A model generated the notes under the pieces. That model was given only the letters and a program-made list of their open reading frames with translations. It had not been told where the DNA came from and made no database searches. Made by a program: the position numbers and the translations under genes. 64,000 nucleotides of DNA from Favolaschia claudopus (lineage: Eukaryota; Basidiomycota; Agaricomycetes; Agaricales; Mycenaceae), in NCBI GenBank assembly GCA_037176885.1, contig JAWWNJ010000070.1, positions 558,001-622,000 of the forward strand, given 5' to 3'. Below, in pieces: positions 1-12,153 of the stretch (position 1 is its first letter; the number at the start of each line of letters is the position of its first letter).

Positions 1-2513
1 GGTCATTGGGGAGAAAGTTTGTGTGACGACGGAATGGGCGCCGGAATGGACATGTACATTATAAAGCAGATTCGAGGGCGGGTGGGTATATAATATATTG
101 ACGGCAATGTGTGTTTACCCTTGTATTGATTGATACATTCAAATTTTGCCCTTGCCCAGCGCGCGTTGTGATCTGACTGGCCAAAACAGGACATGTGGAT
201 CGGCGAATAGCTTACGATGGGCCGACGTAATTAACGGTGGGAGCCGCAGGCATGAAGCACCAGGTTGTCCGCAGCTATTTCGACATGTCATAGAATTTAG
301 AAATGAAACGGAGTCCCCCCGTCTTCAATTGGGGAGGTTTAAGGCTTTCATTTCTCAGACCAAGAGAAGAATTACTTCACGCTTCTTGTTATGAACTTGA
401 AGTGTTTGAGATTAAGCTGTATATACCGAGTAGTCGAGGTCCGACTTGCCCCAAAGGGCGTTCGGTTCCGCTTCGGGATCTTTATGTTATTTGGTAAATC
501 GCAATACGAGGATCCAATTCTGCAATCTTGCAGGTACAGGCAGTATGAACGGTAGGTGGCCGTCAGTCATGAGCACGGCGGAGGTCAAGCGCGGTGCTGT
601 CATCAATGATTTCGATTTTGATCAGTTTAGCTTCGGAACGGCAGCCGGAACAGGCTTTGTGAAGTTCTCTGCTCGAGTTGAATGTCTGAATGTTGACGCC
701 AATCGGACACAGAGAAAAAAGGATTGGCGCCTTTCTCTCCAAGTCAGCATGCCATTTAAACCATGATTTGTGTGTTTGTTTTTTCAAATTGTGAAGTGAG
801 AATCTCGTCAAAATCAACGCATCACATTTGAATCTAGCTCTGAAGGGGAAGTCAATTATCCGAAGGTACACTATTGTGCTATCCCTAGCGGGATCGGGTG
901 GGGTATGCACAAGGTACATGGCAGATATGCTCGCTGCGGCTGGGGTTGGTTGTGCTGCGTAAACTCAGCTGCTTTGCTGCGGACTGCGTGAGTTGTATGT
1001 TGAACCTTTCAGACGCTGCGCACTGGGCACCGAAATTTCTTTTTAGGTTCTTCTTTACGAGGGTAAGCAAATGGCTAGACTTTCTATACCACGAATCTGA
1101 CTTCAAGACTTACAGAGGTCAAACTTGACCGTTGGAGTCCCGGTTTGGGGCCTTCAAGTTGAACTGCCGATTCCTTTGTCACACCACGATTTACTGACTC
1201 ATTCCTCGCCCTGCAGTAGTTCTTTACACACTTCAATAGAGCTGTGTCGCGCCTGAACTACCTACTTCTGACAGCAATTTTTCAAGTTCTGGCCGATTCT
1301 TGGATCGGCTTTGATTGCCCGATGCGGTCGGGAATCAAACCAGGACTCCGATTGACCTATTGTGTACGAAAAAAAAATTCAAAGCGAAATCGGAGAAAAT
1401 TCAGTGAAAAGATACCCGTTGCACCCATTCTATTTGTTTGTTTTCCAAGAATCCTACCCCTCTCAATAAAAAGGTGAGCGTCATTTTGCTGCTTGAACTG
1501 AATTGGTTCACATAAAAATGTCGAAATCATCATCTATTTTATATATTACTCTCTTTTTTCTGGTCCTGTATCAAAACGAGGCGGCCTCCGTCTTCAACGT
1601 GAATTCGACTCTTTGAACCCGATCACAACCCTGGGAATTCGGCAAGTTGCCGATGGCTGTGTTCTTGCGATCATTTTCCTGCCGAGAACCTTCTCCCACT
1701 TCCATCACGTTACTATTCTCTAGTTTTCTTCCTCTCGACTTGGGTTACTGTCTAGGCTATCTAAGAGGGCTGCCGTTGAAACTGGACGTTTTAGCTGGCT
1801 ACTATGCCTGGGCCTCGCTTCCCTGTGATACTTATCCCGCCGATTCGGTCGACGACGGCTGGTAGGGTTGACGGCGTCCTCAAGTGACAAGTCTCAATCG
1901 TGATCGGTAGGTGGCGTTTGCAAAAATGGTGTCGAGATGCTGAACTGTATTAGAACCGACTGTTTGGATGTTTCGCTTTCCTTTGAGGAACAATATGCAT
2001 CAAGTCAGCATTCGGCCAAGTCTTCTTCTGTGGCAGTCTCATTGAATCATCACTGTCAGCGGAAAAACGTTCCGTGCTTCTTATCCTGGTCCAAAACAGC
2101 GGCCCATTGCGTTGTCCCTGACTGAATCCATAGGAAGAGCAGTCTGAATGCGCCTCCGGGATTTCGGAAAATCGTAAAGAGCTCGAAAAAAATGGGAAAC
2201 CCAGGTTCGTTCCCTGTTCTTTGAGTTTGGCTACCACATCCCGTTCTCACCGTGGGTGCGTCCGGACTGATCACAGAGCGATTGGCGTCCTGTGAAAAGT
2301 GCTGTCCATAAATACTGAGATGGTAAGATGCTCACTGCTGTTAACCCACCATCTCTGCATCCGGACAACTGTGCAACCAACCAACTCATCATCGTCGAAA
2401 CCGGTATTCTGAGATTCGGAATCTCGGATCGTGCCGTGTACGCTTCCCTCCGCCTTACCAATCGAGCGCACTGATACCGATTGATTCTCCCCAGGCTTCA
2501 GTATAAGTATAGG
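1..2513. other. left-end intergenic stretch with no supported gene
   Basis: I see no convincing gene in this stretch. Short open frames exist on both strands, but none shows a recognisable domain, a plausible splice chain or a stable frame. Positions about 105-720 are one copy of a dispersed repeat (listed separately). The remainder is of mixed composition and ends in the promoter of the ABC transporter. Confidence 0.55.
105..720 (+). repeat. dispersed direct repeat, copy 1 (partner 42555-43105)
   Basis: This stretch is similar in the same orientation to 42555-43105. Shared islands include TTGCCCAGCGCGC, GATCGGCGAAT, GTGGGAGCCGCAG, CGGGATCTT and TACGAGGATC, in the same order with small indels. 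Read on the minus strand both copies keep a similar peptide (EIIDDSTALDL here, EIIDNSAALGL in the partner), which suggests a decayed coding fragment. I cannot name the element. The borders are approximate. Confidence 0.7.
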
Positions 2514-2522
2514 CATATATAC
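2514..2522 (+). promoter_or_regulatory. TATA-like box of the ABC transporter gene
   Basis: The string CATATATAC lies about 35-43 bp before the chosen ATG at 2557, with another AT-rich stretch (GTATAAGTATAG) just upstream. The position suits a core promoter, but this is a weak motif-only call. Confidence 0.35.
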
Positions 2523-2556
2523 AAGACGGAGGCTCGACTTGTACCCGCGGCTTATC

Positions 2557-5500
2557 ATGCCGCAGTACGAGCTCGAAATTGCGATCCTCCTCAACGTGTT
2601 CGCAGCTGTCAGCACTGTTTTAGTCCACCTCCACAAAAGAGAAGGAAAGATCTTTCTTCCACTTCACGACGACGGCCTGGGGTGCCCCGACAAAAACGTG
2701 GACCCGTTCGAGATTATCACAACCGAAGACCGCCTTGACGGCTACCCTATTCAGGGAGAACGCTTCTGGGCTCAGGTAGACGTGTGTCCTTGCTTAGACT
2801 TTCATGGTCGAACTGAAGAGCCCGTAGATGCGAAGCAGAAAGATCATCCTATCCGCAGTTGCTTTCCTTCTCGTATTGCTCCACGCTTTCCGTTTGGCTT
2901 TTGAACTGGGGTTCGGGGCCGACCATACCTTCGTGCACGCTTGGAGCCTCAGCTTTTCCCTCTATTTCTTCTTGATCGCCACCCTCTCGATCCGGCGTCA
3001 ATCTGTGACACCTCACACAGAGTCCGTCTGGCATCTGACGACGTTATCTTGTGTCGCCTCGCTCATCTCAGGCATCTCCTTGTTCTTACCCGCTTCCTCT
3101 GGCACTCAAGAAGTGCGGTCTCCCTTCCCTATCACCGCCCTCTTCCTCCTCTTTGCGACATTTCTGGTGGCAATAAACACCCCTTGCGGTCCCGACCTCC
3201 ACTTTCCGCCTTCCGCCATTTATTCCGCCAAGATCGTGGAAGACATTACGAACCAAGAACAACACAACGTATCTGGCGTATACGGTGCTTCACCCTGGAG
3301 CACCCTGTTCTTCTCTTACTCGACAAAGGTCGTCATGCTGGGCAACACTACTTCCGCTCAAGCCAGCCTCGAAATCGGCGACTTGCCGATTCTAACGGCC
3401 AGTATGAGGGCTACAAATAATTACGAATCGATGAGACGCGTCATGTCGTCTGGATCGATTTCAGCGTTCTGGAGCCCTCGCGTCGGCTCGGGATTGCATC
3501 TCGCCTCACAAGTCGTCAGAGTGAACTCGGCTTTGATCGTTGCTCTCCTCATATTAGCAGTCATTGACGCCGCCGTATATTATCTCCCGCCGTTCTTCAT
3601 GCGCCAAGTGCTCAGATATCTTGAAGTGGACCCAGATCGCGAGCGGGTTCACTGGGGAGTGTTTTGGGTTATGTGTTTGCTGGGCTCGGATTTCTTGGTG
3701 TTTATTGGTGCGTTGATTTTACTTCGTCGTCGTCGATCTCAGATTTTACTTACTTTTCGTCATTGAAGTTGCTGGTGCGTATGATATTCTTGTGACATTA
3801 ATCCTCTCATCCACTCACAGGTCAGCTGTGGTCCGTCTGCACTGCAACTCTGCAGCCGCGCATCCGCACTCAGCTCAATACGGTGCTTTTTGACAAGACG
3901 TTGAGGAAGAAAGATGCGGTTTCGAGTTCAACTCCAGAGAAATCAAACTCAAGTGCTGAAGAATCGGCTACGCGATCGAAAGCGCAAGTCATGACGCTCA
4001 TGTACGTCAAGTTTACTTAACGCTGGGTTTCGCTAACTGGATACAATAAGGACGACCGATGTCGACCGTGTTGCCAGCCTAGCTGATCACATTTTTACTT
4101 TCGTCGGTGCGTTTTGTTGAACTCGTTCTCTCCTCCCGTTTAATTCGAGTCTGTATTGCAGACGCACCGATTGAAATCGCCATAGCCACGGCATTTCTTT
4201 ATAACATGCTTGGTGTTTCCTGCTTGTTCGGCCTCGTCGCGGTCCTTTTGTTCCTCCCGTTGAATCATTTTGCGGGAAAATCGGTTTCCAGTGCGGCTCG
4301 TAATTCCTCTCCTTGAAAAGAGTTGATGATGGGAGATGATTGCAGAATATCAGAGTAATCTCATGAAGTCCAGAGACGAGAGGATGGGTTTGATGAATGA
4401 GGTGAGCTCGATTCCCCCTTCTTCGTGGGCAATTTCTCCAAGTTTGTTTGTTTATACCCCGAAGGTTCTCGGCGCAATTCGTATGCTCAAGGTTAATAAA
4501 GTCATCTCTCCTCTCGCTACGGTTCTTAATTGGTCATATTTTCGATAGTACATGGGTTGGGAACGCAGTTTCATGGAGCGAATCATGAAAATTCGGCTTG
4601 ACGAATTGAAATATCAACGTCTAAGTTTCATCCTGCAGACTTTGTTGACGGGTCTTTGGTATGTCTGTTCCGCCTGCGTCCTGTAGTGATGAAAACAACG
4701 GCTGCTTCACACACAGGGCTTTGATGCCAATCCTTGTTACTCTGGTCTCGTTCTATCATTTTGCAGTCGTCCGTGGAGAGACGCTGACCCCTTCCATCGC
4801 ATTTACTTCGGTGCGTAGGTCATTTCTCTAGTGGTTCCGACCCCCCGACCTGAGTGAGGATTGGATTTAGATCATAGGTTCGCATATTGTCTTCATGTTT
4901 TCTTGACAGAATTTTCTTACTTCTTTGGATCCCAGTGTTCAATGCGCTCAGATTCGCGCTGTCTTCAATACCGCAAACGATCATCACCTTTCTGCAAAGT
5001 CTTGTCTCCTTGAAGCGTATCGAGAAGGTATGATATTTTCGTCTCAACAGGATTGAGTCTGGACCTCTGTCCTAGTACCTCTTCGACACATCCGAAGTCG
5101 ATCTTTTGGTTGCTTCAGCAGTTGATCAGGATATTGCGTTTCACGGATGCGATGTCACGTGGCCACAGCAAGAAAAAGCGTCGGATTTGAACTCCTCTAC
5201 AACGATCAACATATTCAAACTTCTGGATCTATCGCTGAAATTTCCCCGCAACGAGTTGTCTCTCGTCTGCGGGAAGCTCGGTTCCGGAAAGAGTCTTCTC
5301 CTTCTCGGTGTGTACTGCACTCCTGTTCTTCTCAGCTATCTCTCAATTCCCCGGGTTATCCTCCAGCTTTACTTGGGGAAGCCGACATTCTCAAAGGTCA
5401 CATTGTGTTCTCCAGGTCTCCAGTCAACACTCTTGCCCCGAGTCCTGTTCCGATCAACGAGGAGGACTGGATCGTTGAAGGATTCGTTGCCTATGTACCC

Positions 5501-8500
5501 CAGGTAATTCCTGACGCTCAGTGTGGAATTCATCCTTAACTCAGTTGATTCACCCTGTACATAGACAGCCTGGCTTCAGAACGCGTCCATCAAAGGTCAG
5601 CATGTCCGTAGATCTGAATCTTCACGCTCATGAAATATTTCATCTGTCGCTGTAGAAAATATTCTTTTCAATTTGCCATACGTTGCGGCGCGGTATAAGC
5701 GTACTCTGGAGGTCAGAAATAGATGAATCAGATAACCCTCGTATCTAATTAGTTCAGGTCTGTGCGTTGGTTAGTGATCTGCTGATCTTGGAGGATGGGG
5801 ACGAATCTGAAATCGGTGAGCGAGGGGTGGGTACAAGCGCTTTTAATCGTCATTGCTTCTACTTACATGCATTTATTCTATTCATCAGGTAAATCTTTCA
5901 GGTGGACAAAAGGCCAGAGTGTCGCTCGCTAGGGCAGTCTGTATGTATTTCTTCTCTCTCAGCGCTCGACTTATCCCTCTGATATTATACGCTCAGACTC
6001 CCGCGCCTCGGTGCTGCTCTTGGATGATGTACTCTCAGCTGGTATGGCTACCTCGGATCTGTTGATCATTGGGCTGAGTGACTCGAATTGTAGTGGATGC
6101 CCATACCGCTCGTCATCTGTACCATTCATGCCTCAAAGGTGTATTGATGGAGGGAAGAACCGTGATTCTCGTTTCGCATCACATCCAACTTTGCGTACCT
6201 GGTGCGGGGTACGTAGTCGCGCTCGACAATGGGCAGGTGCAGTTCCAAGGGTCTGGGATGGACTTCGAACGCTCAGAGGCAATGCGTGGTCTCGTTCATT
6301 CTTCCGACGCACAAATGCAGGGGGCGAAGGAGGAGCATACGGTCGAATCCATAGTTCAGCAGACTCTCGACGATACCTCCAATACAGCGCCTCCGACATC
6401 CGAAGTTGGAAGGAAACCACCACGGAGGTTGATTGAAGACGAGGGCCGCGCAATCGGACGAGTAGCTCTGCCTGTTTGGAAGACATACATCCACGCAGGT
6501 GGCTACATTTGGTATTGGATTGGATTTGTCTTGGTTTTCGTTGCAGCTGCGCTTGTACCTGTCCTGGAAAATGGCTGGTTGAGCTATTGGGCGCGTGACG
6601 GTGGCTCAAACAAGGCGATATTTTATATTTCTGTTTATGCTACGGCAAGTCTTTTCACTCGAAATTCCATTAAATTCATAGCAATGAACTTCGTGTCAAG
6701 ATCATGTCCGCAGGTCGGTGACGCATTATTCTGCTGATTCGTATTTACGGAGCATGGCAGGTTTACTCTTCACTCTCGTCCGGTTGTTCGTTCTCTGTGG
6801 GTGGACTTTGTACAAGAATGGACTGTACTGATCGGGACGTGTTCAGTTCACGGATCCATCCATGCATCGGCAATTCTGTATCAAAGTGCGTGGACAATGT
6901 GGATTTTTTCATCGTCTCGCGCCATCACTGAGCGCAATGCAATAGATCTTCTTGAAACAGTATTATTCGCTCCCGTCCGGTTTCATGATACCGTCTCGCG
7001 AGGGCGTGTGCTCAATCGATTTGGCAAAGATTTCGAAGGTGATATATTTGAGAGTCTGGTGCCCCGATCGATTTCTTACAATATTTGGTAGGCATTGACA
7101 GCATTCTTCCTATAAATTTCGCCAGAACAACCATATTCTTCCTCTCTTCGGCGGTGAGCTGCTTCAAACATGAGAGAAATGAAGCCTTTTGAACAAATAC
7201 GCAGATGGCCATCCTTATCATGAGTGTCATCGGAGGGCTTCCGTTCGTGGTCGGAGTTTGTGTTCTTTCTTTGTTTTATTATCAAGGTATGCGAAGTGCC
7301 AACGTATCATTAATATTGCTCTGTTTGATTTTTTTTCTTGTTTCCCAGTTGCCAAGGCAAGTCTATATTGACCTTCACTCATGGTAATACGGCGCTCACA
7401 TTTTGTAGGTATACGGTCAAACCTGCAGAGATTTGAGACGAATAGGTACGAATGCATAGTCTAATTTCTCCGGCGCGAGCCTGATAACATACAGATTCGG
7501 TGGTGCGGAATACTCCTAATTATATCCACGGATTTCCCATTGAAGATGTATTTCTCCAGACGCGTTCGCCGCTTTATACCATGTACTCGGAAACTATCGC
7601 CGGAGTTATCGTTATCCGTGCATTTGGCGCTTCGTCTAAGTTCCTTCGGGACATGCTTCGTGCGGTTGACACTGTGAGCTTTCATTTATTCAACGCTGAT
7701 TCGATTCCCGTGTTGAGCCGTCATACATAGAATTGCAATCCGGCATATTGGGTGTGGGGCGTCAATCGATGGCTTTCGGTATCGAATTTCTATCAGCCAC
7801 GCCCGCCATGCCATCCTTATCGTTGCCTGTAGATCCGAATGGCTTGCATGTCGAGCATTACCACAGGTGCGCTGGTTAATGAATGGCAGTCTGAGGGAGA
7901 TGATTCACATTCCCGCTAGCGTTTTTGGCTTTGCTGGCGGTTTACAACAGAAATGTACCCGCAGCATTGGCCGGAGTTGCACTCGCATTTTCCAACACGG
8001 TATGTCGGTGCTTGTGTGACGAGAAATGGCCACTGATTTACGGGATAGATAACTAATGACCTTGTCTCCCTAGTACGCGTTCAGCTTCTTAGACGAGTCA
8101 GTTCTCACAATTCCAAGATTCGAGAATTCGTCAGCCTTGAGCAAGCAATGGTATGTTGTACTTTGAACGAAACTTTAGTAATGTTTCTGACGGTTGGTTC
8201 CTGGAGGTTGGTCTGGAGCGTGTCAAGGAATATTCGGATTTGGAGCGAGAGCCTGCTGAAATCATTGAACCGCGTCCAGATCCCTCGTGGCCACTGAACG
8301 GGAGTATTCGATGCGAGGATTTGGATGTTCGATACGCTGTGAGTCATCCTGGATATGTCATTGAAGTGGCTTTTCATTCAGATTCTGGGCAGCCTGATCT
8401 GCCGAATGTGCTTCATGGGTTGAACTTCGAGATCAAACCTGGTGAAAAGGTATTCCACTCTTCAACCTCCAAGTGCACAGTTATATATGGCTCTTTCCAG

Positions 8501-9685
8501 ATCGGTATCTTGGGGAGAACAGGTACGGATACATCCTTTGTTATCCTCAAAGAAGTCGAAGAGTTACATTCTCGAATCGAGGCTCGGGCAAAAGCACTCT
8601 CGCATTGGCATTTTTCCGGTTCGTCGAAGCGCACAGAGGCAAAATCCTCATCGATGGGCTCGACATCTTGAAACTCGGTCTGACAGACCTACGTAGTCGT
8701 TTGACAATCATTCCACGTTCGTATCTCGTTTCAACTCAGACCGAGTCTGATCGAACTGCGCTTTAGAGGATCCTACAATTCTGAGCGGCACCATCAGAAC
8801 CACACTCGACGTCTTCGGTGAATATCCGGACTCTGCGTTTGTACGTTGTTATACAAAGAGATTTAATTCATGTTCACTGAGCTCGCCTCCTTTCAAGTTT
8901 GAGGCTCTTCGTCGAGTCCATCTCCTACCATCGCAGGACACCGAGAGCGTGGATAACGTCAACCCCAATTTATTTCGAAATCTGGAGTCCCCTGTTTCCG
9001 AAGGCGGCGAGAACTTTTCCACCGGGTAAGTTGTTCTAGATGAACCATTCTATTCTGCAATGCGACGATTAACAGGGAGAAGCAATTGCTTTGCATGGCT
9101 CGTGCGATTCTGAAGCGGTCCAAAATCCTTCTCATGGATGAGGTGAGAATTAATCACAGTGATCTTTTGATTTTGCATGCTCTCTGACGGAAGGACAGGC
9201 TACTGCGAGGTACACCTGATACCTCATTCTTATCTCTACAATTTTTGCTGAGTTTTGTAGCGTCGACTACGCCACTGACGAGCTTATCAGCAAAACTATT
9301 CGCGAGTAAGTTCGCCGCTCGATTTTGGCTTTGGCGCATCTAATTCTTATTTCCCCAAGGGAATTCGAAGACAGTACCGTGTTATGTATTGCTCATCGTC
9401 TCAGAACCGTCATCGGCTATGACCGAGTGAGTGTTTATTATTCCCTACCGTTTTGCCGTGTCTTGACCGCTCTCTCAGGTCATGCTGTTGGATCAAGGGA
9501 AGATTGTTGAATTCGATAGGTGAGGAAATTCAGGATGCAGAGATTTTGCTTATTTATTCTTGACATGGTATAGACCCTCGGTTTTACTCTCCGATACATC
9601 ATCCAAATTTTACGCCCTCTGCCAAGCAACGGGCAACCAGGAATTCGAGACGTTGAAAAGGATGGCAGAGATAGTAGAAAACTAA
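2557..9685 (+). CDS. ABCC-type (MRP-like) multidrug ABC transporter, full length, many introns
   Basis: Membrane ATP-driven exporter of the ABCC/MRP family. The start ATG opens [13 protein letters not shown] and is spliced at 2776 to an exon rich in hydrophobic helices (TMD0 region). TMD1 follows. NBD1 has Walker A GKLGSGKS, signature [10 protein letters not shown] and Walker [12 protein letters not shown]; Asp where Glu is usual is typical of MRP NBD1. H-loop SHH follows. After a charged linker and TMD2 comes NBD2: Walker A GRTGSGKST (split by an intron), signature NFSTGEKQ, Walker B ILLMDEATASVD and H-loop AHR. The stop is at 9683-9685. I count more than 20 introns of about 50 nt and no unavoidable frameshift. 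The substrate cannot be read from sequence. It may export the product of the nearby PKS, but it lies 14 kb from it with unrelated genes between. Confidence 0.88.
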
Positions 9686-9951
9686 TTTTGCGTTGTTTTA
9701 TCTGACACCGCTTCAGCTATAATGAGCTTTTCCCCCTGGCATATTTCTGGCCTTTTTGCATTCGTTAACCTCGAGTTCAACTTGAGTTCAACCACAGTTT
9801 ATTTATATTTATCTCTCACGGCGTTGAACAACATCGCGTTGATGTGCCGTTAGCGTTCGCCGTGACTCAGTCACGCGTCACTCTCCCTTTGTCTTCGATT
9901 CCCGACCAAAAACGCGTGGTCGCTGTTTTGTTGCCTTCCTGTCGTTCAAAA

Positions 9952-11732
9952 ATGCCACCCATGTCCATCCCCGCAGATATACTAGCGAACATTCAAGACG
10001 AAAACTTCTGGAGCCAGCTCGAAGCTCTCACGAAAGTAGGCAGCGGCATCATGCCACAAGTCGCTGCGGCGTCGAGAAAACAAGGAAAAACGGGGTCTTT
10101 GGAGCAAAGGATCGCGGAGAGATGTGAAATGGCAAGGATGGGCGTTAAACTTGCGACTGCGATGGGGGGGACTGCGTTGTTGGAGGCGGGGCCAGGACCG
10201 CACCGGAATCCACCTGCTGTGGATGGGATGATGTATTGTCTGGATATGGTGGACTCAATTGTGAGGAGAGATTACCCGCGTCGGAAGCCGGATATGGTGA
10301 AGGTAAGTTTATGGTCATTTTCAACAGAAATCACGGATGTAGCTAACAATTCATTTATTTAGCTACCCTATCTGCTGAGACGCATCCGCCACCTCCTTCG
10401 CGTATTTTACGACTTTCATGTCGGAAAGCGGCTCCATCCCGACCTGACTTTGTGTGACTGGCCGCAGATGTTCAACGTTGGTATCACGCTGCATCAGGTA
10501 GGCCTGTGCCTGCAGCTCGATCCACCTCGACTGCGCGCAGCGATGGACGTCGGCGGTCGCGAGCTCGAGACATTCTTACTCGACGACGAACTAGACGTCG
10601 GCGACTTCCGCAAGGCCGCTCTGGTCATCGAAAAACGCGTCGCAGCCGACGTCGAGGCAGAGGATTCAGATCGTATGGCAGCGGGCGAGGCGGAGACGGC
10701 TGCGGAGAAGGATCTAGCCGCACACGTCTTGGCTTGGTTCCTCGGCGACGTTGCGGTTGCGTTTGTCATGCATGAGCATGCGGGGAGTGCTGACGACGAG
10801 AAGCGCTGGGCAAGTAAGGCGATGGATCGACTTGTTCATTGGTCAACGAGCAAAACGCTGCGCTTGACTTTGGGCGACACACTAACGGACGCAATGAGAC
10901 CGATCTATTGGTCCACTCCGCTTCTTATCAAATTCAGTCATGCTGGTGGATTGGGTGCGTTGTTTGGGGATTGGGTTTGTCCACTAACCCCCTCCGCATT
11001 TCGCCTCTGATGTATTTTGCTAGATAAACAGCGCGTGCAAAGACTTGTGCGAAGATGTTCTGAAAAAATTGCCAGACGAGGCATGGGATAAGCAAACGCC
11101 CGCCTCGCTCGTAGCCGTAACGCGTGAATTGCAGCAGAAGCTAGAAGACGAGACATCAGATCTCGCGGTAAGCCTCTTGTACATCATCTACAACTCATCA
11201 TCGTTCGCTCAACTTTCCTTCCCAGGTAACACCCATATTCCTCAACGCATTCTCAAACATGTACCGCCTCTATGGCCTCGCGCCCTTCCACAAAGCCGCC
11301 CGCCGCGAAACGCACCACACCCCCGTCGTCTTCTACTACATCGCGCACCGCATCAAACAAGATGGCCTCCGTATGCGCAATAAAACCGAGTGGCGCAAGC
11401 TCCTCCAGAGCTATGTCGACATGCCGCGCAGCACCTCGCGGCGATATCACTGGTTCAACATGACGATATCAGCACGGTGGGATTGTTTGGAGTTTTACGG
11501 GTGTTGCGCGGAGGGGTGCCCGGAGAAGGATGCGTTGGTGGGGTTGAGGGAGGTGAGGGTGCGGGGGGTGAGGGAGAAGGAGGTTGAAACGAGGTTGGAT
11601 GCGTGGGGCGGGAAGGTGAAGGCGTGCGCTGCGTGTGGGGAGACGGCGTATTGTAGTGCCGAGTGTCAGAGGGCGGATTGGGGGAGGCATAAGCCGGAGT
11701 GTCTGAATAAGCGGAAAGTGGCGAGGCGGTAG
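9952..11732 (+). CDS. MYND-type zinc finger protein (paralogue of 33747-35536)
   Basis: The protein starts MPPMSIPADIL. Exons are about 9952-10302, 10363-10971 and two further ones, each junction keeping the frame. The C-terminus carries a MYND finger: CAACGETAYCSAEC followed by QRADWGRHKPEC, near residues 490-520. MYND fingers usually mediate protein-protein contacts. The N-terminal 450 residues match no domain I know but are collinear with the second MYND gene in this window (shared blocks LGALFGDW, MRPIYW, SARWDC), so the two are paralogues in opposite orientation. The ATG at 9952 is preferred over an in-frame non-ATG extension because the paralogue begins the same way (MPP). The role is unknown; transcriptional or scaffold functions are only a family-level guess. 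Confidence 0.85.
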
Positions 11733-12153
11733 TTGCTGTGAAGAAGGGCGTTGTTCATTTGTCGGACTCGACGGACAGCTCATCCACGTCCGCTCCACTT
11801 GCACATAGAATTCGTTCACTATATGTGATTTCTTTACGGTGTGGCTAAGTTTTTCTCCATTTCGTCTTTCTTTTGTCGTGTCTTTCTTGACAGTGCTCTT
11901 GTCGTTCGATGAATCTCGTTCTTTGGACAACCCAGATCAAAGCTGGTCATCATTCGTAGATGAAGACGCCGCTTTTTTTTCATGGGATTTGAAATTTCGA
12001 TTTTCGAACTCTATTTACTGAACGGCGGTCCGCATACGGTTCACCGGGCCGAATTCGGAGTTATTAGCAACACTTTCCCACCTCTGTCCTGAACGCTGTG
12101 CCTGTCGGCGTCAACAGCCTTGTCCAGCCAAGCCCATCTTGACGACTACTACA
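11733..12153. other. intergenic spacer between MYND and F-box genes
   Basis: About 420 bp with no gene. It holds the presumed 3' end of the MYND gene and the promoter of the F-box gene. There is a T-rich tract near 11970-11980. Nothing else stands out. Confidence 0.6.

Noticed and set aside
1320..1400. Possible tRNA T-arm-like GGTTTGATTCCCGACC (minus strand)
   Set aside because: No matching acceptor stem, D-arm or anticodon arm could be folded around it.
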